Assembly (NCBI RefSeq): GCF_024105735.1
Contig: NZ_JAAAML010000001.1
Span: 1,125,809 to 1,189,808 of the forward strand
DNA: 64,000 nucleotides
Source: Parahoeflea alexandrii
GTDB taxonomy: Bacteria > Pseudomonadota > Alphaproteobacteria > Rhizobiales > Rhizobiaceae
Direction: 5' to 3'
In this document: piece by piece, positions 58,714 to 64,000 of the stretch
How the letters are laid out: each line of letters begins with the position of its first letter
How positions within the stretch are numbered: the first letter of the stretch is position 1
Made by a program: the position numbers and the translations under genes
Notes under the pieces: generated by a model
What the model saw: only the letters and a program-made list of their open reading frames with translations
Databases searched by the model: none
What the model was told of the DNA's origin: nothing

Positions 58714-60948
58714 CTATCGTTCGGCCTTGTCGGCGCGATGGGTGCTGATCCATTCGTCGGCGATCTTCTGGGCGGTCACGTAATCGGTCTTGCCCGAGCC
58801 CAGCAACGGCAGTTGCGGGACATTGACAATCTCGTTGGGAATCATCAGTTCGGTGGCGCCGAAGCGGCGGGAGTAGTCGCGCAACTCCTCGCGCAGTGCA
58901 GGCATTCTGGTGGTGACGAGAACGATGCGCTCGCCCTTGCGGCGGTCTGCCACGGCGACGGCTGCATGGAAGTCCTCGGGCCAGAGCTGCTGCACCATGA
59001 GTTCGATGGCGCCGAGCGAGATCATTTCGCCGGCGATCTTCGCAAACCGCTTGGCACGGCCCCTGATGGCGATGTAGCCGTCCTCATCAACGGCAACAAT
59101 GTCGCCCGAATCGTGCCAGCCGTCGGCGAGCGGTTGCAGCACGCCGGGATTGGACGCCAGCATGTAGCCCAGCATGACATTGGGACCGGACACGAACAGC
59201 CGGCCGGCATCGTTGATGCCTTCCACGGGTTCCAGCCTGAGCGCCATCGCCGGCAGAAGCCGGCCGACCGTGCCGTCCTTGTTGTGACTGCCGGAATTGA
59301 CGGCCGCGACCGGCGCGGTTTCGGTCATGCCGAAGCCCTCGACGATGCTCGCGCCGAACCGTTCCCTATAGATCCGCCTGGTTTCCGCGCGCACGGCTTC
59401 GGCACCGGCCACGATCAGCCGCAGACTGGCGAAATCCGTGTCCTTGGCGGTGCGGGCGTAACCGGCGAGGAAGGTGTCGGTGCCGAACATGATCGAGGGT
59501 TTGACCTCGCGGGCGACCGCCGGGATGATCCGGTAGTGCAGCGGTGAGGGATAGAGAAACAGCCGGACCCCGTAGAGCAGCGGCAGGATGGCGCCGCCGG
59601 TCAGCCCGAAGCAATGGAACACCGGCAGCACGTTGAACAGCTTGTCCCGAACCGAGATGTCGATACGGGCTTCGGCCTGGGCTGCATTGGCGTGGATGTT
59701 GCGATGGGACAGGACAACGCCCTTGGGCGTGCCCTCGGAGCCGGAGGTGAACAGGATGACCGCCGGATCGCCGGCATCGACCTCGCGCAACGGGCTGCGC
59801 CATCTGAGGAAAGCGCTTGTCTTTTCCTGCCAGGAGATGTCTTCGCGCATGTCCTCTAGCCAGACGATGGTGATGCCGGCCTTTTCGATGGCGGCGACCG
59901 GGGCTTCGAGGCCGGCCTTTTCGACAAAGGCGCGGCTGGCGAGCACAGTGCGGATTCTTGCTGTCGACAGTGCCGAGACAATGGCTGCCGGGCCGGCCGT
60001 GTAGTTGAGCATGGCGGCGACCCGGCCGGCCGATTGCAGCGCCAGGAAGGTGACGATCGCGGCATTCGCGTTGGGCAGCATGACGCCCATGGCCTCGCCC
60101 GGTTCGCTCATCTTCACAAACCGCGCGCCAAGCACGCGGGCGCCGATCATAAGTTTCTTGTAGGAAAGCTTGCCGCCGAGCGCATCCTCGAGCACTGGCC
60201 CCGCCTTGCCATATCGGTCGGTAGCGTCCCGGAATGCCAGAAACAGACTGCGGTCGAGGTCGTTGCTGGCAAGCCGGGCTTCGGCCAGCAGGTCATGAAC
60301 CCGGTCTTCGTCGCGCGGATCGGTGGCGCCGTTCTGAGGCGGTTGCGGATCGTCGAGATCGAGCAGCGCAGTCTGCGCCAGCCGCAGCCGAGGCAAAAGG
60401 TGGCGCGGCGCTTCCAAACGGGACCAGACCGACCAGGGTGACAAGCTCGAGCCGCGCACATGCAGCGCCTGCAGGACCGCACCATGCTTCCGGGCAAGGC
60501 CAGCCGCATGCTTGTAGGCGGTCAGGGTTTCGGGGGTTGGTTCGGCGTTTTGCGGAAAGCCAAGGGTGACCGAGCGTCCCTCAGCCAACGCCGCCTCTAT
60601 GGCAGAGTGGTCGCCTGCATGCGCGGTGCGGGCGAAAAGCCGAAGTCCGAAAAGAAGCAGCGAGCGCTGATCGTCTTCGTGGAGAACATGCAGACAGTTG
60701 CGGTCAAGCGCTGCCCAAAGCACCGCGGCATCAAGACCCGACTGGCGGGAATAGAGGTGAACAACCGGCCTGCGAGAATGTGTGGAGGGCTCTTTTCGAT
60801 CGGGAAGATGAAGGTCGAAGAGGGACCGGAGCTTGAGCAGGGCGATTGCCTGAGCGAACCCGCATTGTCGCTTGCGCGCCACGATGAGAGCGGCGAACAA
60901 ACCGCCCGCGATAGCCAGACCAATCAGCGTTGCCAGCAACCCCGTCAT
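58714..60948 (-). CDS. Aas-like protein: degenerate acyltransferase domain fused to acyl-ACP/AMP synthetase
   Basis: 744 residues. A single N-terminal span is followed by a PlsC-like region (about residues 60-210). The acyltransferase motif NHxxxxD appears as SRQSGLD and FPEGR as FPQNA, so the catalytic His and the FPEGR Glu/Arg are absent. The AMP-binding half (about 225-744) is intact: ILFTSGSEGTPKGVVLSH, EGFGMTETAPVAAVN, and HDSGDIVAVDEDGYIAIRGR. E. coli Aas uses both halves to reacylate lysophosphatidylethanolamine. Convergent neighbour of psd-pssA. Function here is therefore unclear. Confidence 0.87.
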   Translation of the reverse strand: MTGLLATLIGLAIAGGLFAALIVARKRQCGFAQAIALLKLRSLFDLHLPDRKEPSTHSRRPVVHLYSRQSGLDAAVLWAALDRNCLHVLHEDDQRSLLLFGLRLFARTAHAGDHSAIEAALAEGRSVTLGFPQNAEPTPETLTAYKHAAGLARKHGAVLQALHVRGSSLSPWSVWSRLEAPRHLLPRLRLAQTALLDLDDPQPPQNGATDPRDEDRVHDLLAEARLASNDLDRSLFLAFRDATDRYGKAGPVLEDALGGKLSYKKLMIGARVLGARFVKMSEPGEAMGVMLPNANAAIVTFLALQSAGRVAAMLNYTAGPAAIVSALSTARIRTVLASRAFVEKAGLEAPVAAIEKAGITIVWLEDMREDISWQEKTSAFLRWRSPLREVDAGDPAVILFTSGSEGTPKGVVLSHRNIHANAAQAEARIDISVRDKLFNVLPVFHCFGLTGGAILPLLYGVRLFLYPSPLHYRIIPAVAREVKPSIMFGTDTFLAGYARTAKDTDFASLRLIVAGAEAVRAETRRIYRERFGASIVEGFGMTETAPVAAVNSGSHNKDGTVGRLLPAMALRLEPVEGINDAGRLFVSGPNVMLGYMLASNPGVLQPLADGWHDSGDIVAVDEDGYIAIRGRAKRFAKIAGEMISLGAIELMVQQLWPEDFHAAVAVADRRKGERIVLVTTRMPALREELRDYSRRFGATELMIPNEIVNVPQLPLLGSGKTDYVTAQKIADEWISTHRADKAER

Positions 60949-61081
60949 GCACGACCTCCTTCATGCCCGCCGGACCATGAAGGCTTTTCACATGACCCCG
61001 GCGGTTGCTCCCGCAGGCAAGCCTAGAGCCGATCTCATGCGAAGGAAACCGGTTTGATCAACGCATCGCGAGGGTCTTGTT

Positions 61082-61819
61082 TTATTCGGGCAGCCGGTAG
61101 TCGAAAAAGCGGTTCTCCGCGACACGGAACAGCTTACCCGTCTCCGTGCATTCGGGCGCGCAGAGCGGGACCAGCTTTTCGGCAACTTCGGAGGGGTGGG
61201 GCAGGGTCTCGGGATTTTCGCCCGGCATGGCCTGCGCCCGCATCGCCGTGCGGGTGGCGCCGGGATCGATCGAGTTGACCTTCAAGGCGGTCTTTGCCGC
61301 TTCCTCGGCCCAGACCCGCGCCAGGGTTTCCACGGCCGCCTTGGAGGCTGCGTAGGGGCCCCAGAAGGCGCGTGCCGAATGGGCCACGCCAGAGGACAGG
61401 ATCAGCGCGCGTCCCGCGTCGGACTTCAGAAGCAGCGGTTCGACCGAGCGGATCACCCGCCAGGTGGCGGTGACGTTGATGGCCATGACCTTGTCGAAGA
61501 CCTTGGCCTCGACATGGCCAACCGGTGAAATGGTGCCCAGTACGCCCGCGTTGGCGACGAGAATGTCGAGCTTGCCCCAGCGTTCGTTGATGGCGCCGCC
61601 CAGCCGGTCGACGGCCGGCATGTCGGTCAGATCCATCGGCACCAGTGTGGCGCTGCCGCCCGCGGCCTGAATGGCGTCGTCGAGCTCTTCCAGCCCGCCG
61701 GTGGTGCGCGCCACGGCGATGACATGGGCACCCTGTTTGGCCAGCGCCAGCGCCGTGAAGTAGCCAATGCCGCGGGAAGCGCCGGTGACAAGCGCGATGC
61801 GTCCTTCAAGAGAGGTCAT
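61082..61819 (-). CDS. Short-chain dehydrogenase/reductase
   Basis: 245 residues. TGASRGIGYFTALALAK is the Rossmann nucleotide motif, NAG appears in ILVANAGVLG, the active Ser in ILSSGVAHS, and YxxxK in GPYAASKAAVE. The substrate cannot be named. It follows purF by 9 bases on the minus strand, an arrangement seen in many rhizobia, and may share the cvpA-purF transcript. Confidence 0.9.
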   Translation of the reverse strand: MTSLEGRIALVTGASRGIGYFTALALAKQGAHVIAVARTTGGLEELDDAIQAAGGSATLVPMDLTDMPAVDRLGGAINERWGKLDILVANAGVLGTISPVGHVEAKVFDKVMAINVTATWRVIRSVEPLLLKSDAGRALILSSGVAHSARAFWGPYAASKAAVETLARVWAEEAAKTALKVNSIDPGATRTAMRAQAMPGENPETLPHPSEVAEKLVPLCAPECTETGKLFRVAENRFFDYRLPE

Positions 61820-61828
61820 GGAGAATAA

Positions 61829-63313
61829 CTATCCGTTGTTGGCCAGCAGCGACAGGCTGCGGACATTGCCCTGATCTTCCTGATCAGTGAGCGTCGTCGG
61901 GTAATCGCCGGTGAAGCAGGCGTCACAGAATTGCGGGCATTCGGCGTTGCGGCCGGGCTCGCGCACGGCACGGTAGAGACCGTCGATCGACACGAAGCCT
62001 AGACTGTCGACGCGGATGAAATCCGCCATCGCCTCGACCGACATCCTGGAAGCGAGAAGCTTGGACTTCTCCGGTGTATCGACGCCGTAAAAACACGAAG
62101 ACATCGTCGGCGGCGAGGCAATGCGCATGTGCACTTCACGGGCGCCGGCCTCGCGCACGAGCTTGACGATCTTCTGGCTGGTTGTGCCGCGGACGATGGA
62201 ATCATCGACCAGAACCACGCGCTTGCCCTCGATCATGTTCCTGTTGGGATTGAGCTTGAGCTTGACCCCCATGTGGCGGATTTCCGAGGACGGCGCGATG
62301 AAGGTGCGGCCGACATAGTGATTGCGGATGATCCCGAGCTCAAAGGGCAGGTTGGCCTGCTGGGCAAAGCCGATGGCCGCAGGTGTTCCCGAATCCGGCA
62401 CCGGAATGATCACGTCGGCGTCGACCGGGCATTCCTTTGCCAGTTCCTCGCCGATCTTCTTGCGGGCCTCGTAGACATTGCGGTTCTCGATGGTCGAGTC
62501 GGGGCGCGCGAAATAGACATATTCGAAGATGCACAGCCGCGGCGGCTGCTTCTCGAAGGGAAAGTGGCTCTCGATTCCCTTGTCGGTAATGACCACAACC
62601 TCGCCTGGCTGAACGTCGCGGACGAAGCGGGCGCCGATGATGTCGAGCGCGCAGGTTTCCGACGCCAGGATATAGGCGCCGTCGAGATCGCCGATGCACA
62701 GCGGCCGGATGCCGAGCGGATCGCGCGCGCCGATCATCTTCTTCTCGGACAGTCCCACCAGCGAATAGGCGCCCTCGATGCGCGATAGCGCATCGATGAA
62801 CTTAGGCACGATCCGGGTTTTCTCGCTGACGGCGATCAGGTGCAGGATGGTTTCCGTGTCCGAGGTCGACGAGAAGATCGAGCCGCGCTGCTGCAATTCG
62901 CGTTGCACGGTGAGCGCGTTGGTGATGTTGCCATTGTGGGCGATGGCGAAACCGCCGCCGGCAAATTCCGCGAAAAAGGGCTGCACGTTGCGCAGGCCTT
63001 CGCCGCCGGTGGTCGAGTAGCGGGTGTGGCCGATGGCGCGGTCGCCGGGCAGACGGTCCATGACAGAGCGCTTGGTGAAGGTGTCACCGATCAGGCCGAC
63101 ATGACGTTCAACGGAAAACTGCTTGCCGTCAAAAGCGACAATCCCTGCGGCTTCCTGGCCGCGGTGCTGAAGCGCGTGCAGTCCGAGTGTGACCACGGCG
63201 GCAGCTTCGGGCTTGCCGAAAATGCCGAACACACCACACTCGTCATGAAAGCAATCTGCTTCGTTGTCGTCCGGTTTCAAGCCATTGTCTGTCATCGGCG
63301 TCGAACCCTTCAT
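61829..63313 (-). CDS. purF: Amidophosphoribosyltransferase
   Basis: 494 residues from ATG 63313, with GGAGG at good spacing. The Ntn-hydrolase nucleophile Cys (DECGVFGIFG) follows a short propeptide. RGQEAAGIVAF, HTRYSTTG and FAIAHNGNITN form the glutaminase domain. VVLVDDSIVRGTTSQKIV is the PRPP loop. The C-terminal Cys pairs CPQFCDACFTG may bind an Fe-S cluster, as in some PurF. It commits PRPP to purine synthesis. Downstream of cvpA on the same strand. Confidence 0.96.
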   Translation of the reverse strand: MKGSTPMTDNGLKPDDNEADCFHDECGVFGIFGKPEAAAVVTLGLHALQHRGQEAAGIVAFDGKQFSVERHVGLIGDTFTKRSVMDRLPGDRAIGHTRYSTTGGEGLRNVQPFFAEFAGGGFAIAHNGNITNALTVQRELQQRGSIFSSTSDTETILHLIAVSEKTRIVPKFIDALSRIEGAYSLVGLSEKKMIGARDPLGIRPLCIGDLDGAYILASETCALDIIGARFVRDVQPGEVVVITDKGIESHFPFEKQPPRLCIFEYVYFARPDSTIENRNVYEARKKIGEELAKECPVDADVIIPVPDSGTPAAIGFAQQANLPFELGIIRNHYVGRTFIAPSSEIRHMGVKLKLNPNRNMIEGKRVVLVDDSIVRGTTSQKIVKLVREAGAREVHMRIASPPTMSSCFYGVDTPEKSKLLASRMSVEAMADFIRVDSLGFVSIDGLYRAVREPGRNAECPQFCDACFTGDYPTTLTDQEDQGNVRSLSLLANNG

Positions 63314-63347
63314 ATAGATCCTCCGGACTGATCCCGGAAGGAATTTG

Positions 63348-63905
63348 TCATCCGCTGGTGGCGGGTGCTGCCTCGGATCCAGGCTCTCCGGAGCCGCCGC
63401 GCAGGCGCTCCAGAATCGTTGCATCGGCGTCATCGGGCAGCATGTTGACCAGCTTCGCGCCGAGCGAATCCAGCATCGGCTTGGATTTTGCGGTGACCAC
63501 CCACTCCGGCTGCTTCGGCGTGGGCACCAGCCAGTTGAAGAACAGCATGGCCACGACGACCAGCAGGATGCCGCGGGCCGCGCCGAAGACGAAGCCGAGG
63601 GTCCGGTCGAGCGCGCCGATGCGGCTGTCGATGATGAAGTCCGCGATCCGCATGGTGATGTAGGATACCACGATCAGCGCGATCAGGAACACCACTGCGG
63701 CTGAGCCGATCATGGCGATCTTGTCGGAGGCGGTGTATTTCAGCGCCAGCGGGGTGAGCAGCGGGTAGAGAAAATAGGCTGCCGCGGCCGCAGCGATCCA
63801 GGATGCGACGGCCAACACCTCGCGCGAAAATCCCCGGACCATGGCAAGCACCGCCGAAAACAGGGTGATACCAAGCAGGATGCCGTCAAGAAGGGTTATA
63901 GGCAT
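63348..63905 (-). CDS. cvpA: CvpA-family membrane protein
   Basis: 185 residues with four spans. The signature LLDGILLGITLFSAVLAMVR and RGFSREVLAVASWI is CvpA. A hydrophilic C-terminal part follows (PTPKQPEWVVTAKSKPML). CvpA proteins lie before purF in many Proteobacteria and are tied to envelope function or colicin V production; the molecular role is unclear. It ends 34 bases before purF. Confidence 0.92.
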   Translation of the reverse strand: MPITLLDGILLGITLFSAVLAMVRGFSREVLAVASWIAAAAAAYFLYPLLTPLALKYTASDKIAMIGSAAVVFLIALIVVSYITMRIADFIIDSRIGALDRTLGFVFGAARGILLVVVAMLFFNWLVPTPKQPEWVVTAKSKPMLDSLGAKLVNMLPDDADATILERLRGGSGEPGSEAAPATSG

Positions 63906-63966
63906 GAAATCGCGTTCCGTTCAGGCTCTGCCCATCCCTGCCAATCGGCGTCCGGATAGGCTGCAT

Positions 63967-64000
63967 TCAGTTTTCGTCCCCGTCACTCCCGGCCAGAAGG
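63967..64000 (-). CDS. 3' end of an upstream gene, probably radA
   Basis: The minus-strand frame entering at the window edge reads LLAGSDGDEN then a TGA (63969-63967). Only ten residues are visible. In rhizobial genomes radA precedes cvpA-purF, which is the only support for the name; the residues themselves do not prove it. Confidence 0.3.
   Translation of the reverse strand, partial: LLAGSDGDEN

Overview
The window reads as a chromosomal segment of an alphaproteobacterium of the order Hyphomicrobiales (Rhizobiales), probably a Rhizobiaceae relative such as Hoeflea. The genus is an inference. The support is the gene order NYN protein - rpoZ - bifunctional rsh - DUF2062 - acpS - lepB - rnc - era - recO, a rhizobial-type flagellin, NadQ-type control of nadABC, the order cvpA - purF - SDR, and GC-rich coding with GTG and TTG starts. 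PhoX, cyanase and a BCCT carrier would suit a marine or saline habitat. I saw no tRNA, rRNA, CRISPR array, phage or insertion sequence.

Layout. 1-8.7 kb: housekeeping block (rpoZ, stringent-response enzyme, ACP activation, signal peptidase, RNase III, Era, RecO, hotdog thioesterase), mostly with overlapping ATGA or GTGA junctions. 8.8-14.9 kb: a cyanate module, with a divergent PAS-PAS-AAA+ regulator facing a CmpA/NrtA-type binding protein, permease, ATPase, cyanase and a SnoaL-like protein. 15-19.5 kb: Tat-exported phosphatase PhoX behind a Pho-box-like sequence, a serine beta-lactamase-like hydrolase and an MFS carrier. 19.6-28 kb: a large DUF2339 membrane protein, a secreted unknown, then a perfect 25-bp dyad followed by nadA-nadB-nadC and an EamA transporter. 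28-33.4 kb: BCCT carrier, UspA, a SAF-domain oxidoreductase, and an ArsR-ArsP organoarsenical unit. 33.4-40.2 kb, minus strand: the probable NAD regulator NadQ with a phosphatase, HD hydrolase and YgfZ, then several small secreted or unknown proteins, DUF3179 and a homocysteine methyltransferase.

40.5-50.2 kb: nitroreductase, Nudix hydrolase, SRAP abasic-site protein, LysE exporter, a putative Cys-codon leader peptide followed by cysS, a palindromic repeat, a DUF559 nuclease, two GFA proteins, a mini membrane protein, proline iminopeptidase, a second palindromic repeat, citramalate synthase and RarD. 50.3-55 kb: a lone flagellin gene with a structured leader, a LOG protein, a LysM envelope protein, and an ArsR regulator coupled to an Atm1-type exporter. 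57-64 kb: phosphatidylethanolamine synthesis (psd, pssA), an Aas-like protein whose acyltransferase half has lost its motifs, an SDR, purF, cvpA and the probable tail of radA.

The most interesting items are the Cys-Ile-Cys leader peptide before cysS, the NadQ regulator and its likely operator 10 kb apart, the degenerate Aas homologue beside psd-pssA, the possible beta-clamp motif at the end of the SRAP protein, the non-canonical GAFTGA loop in the cyanate regulator, and the ArsR-Atm1 operon with a 13-bp dyad over its start codon.
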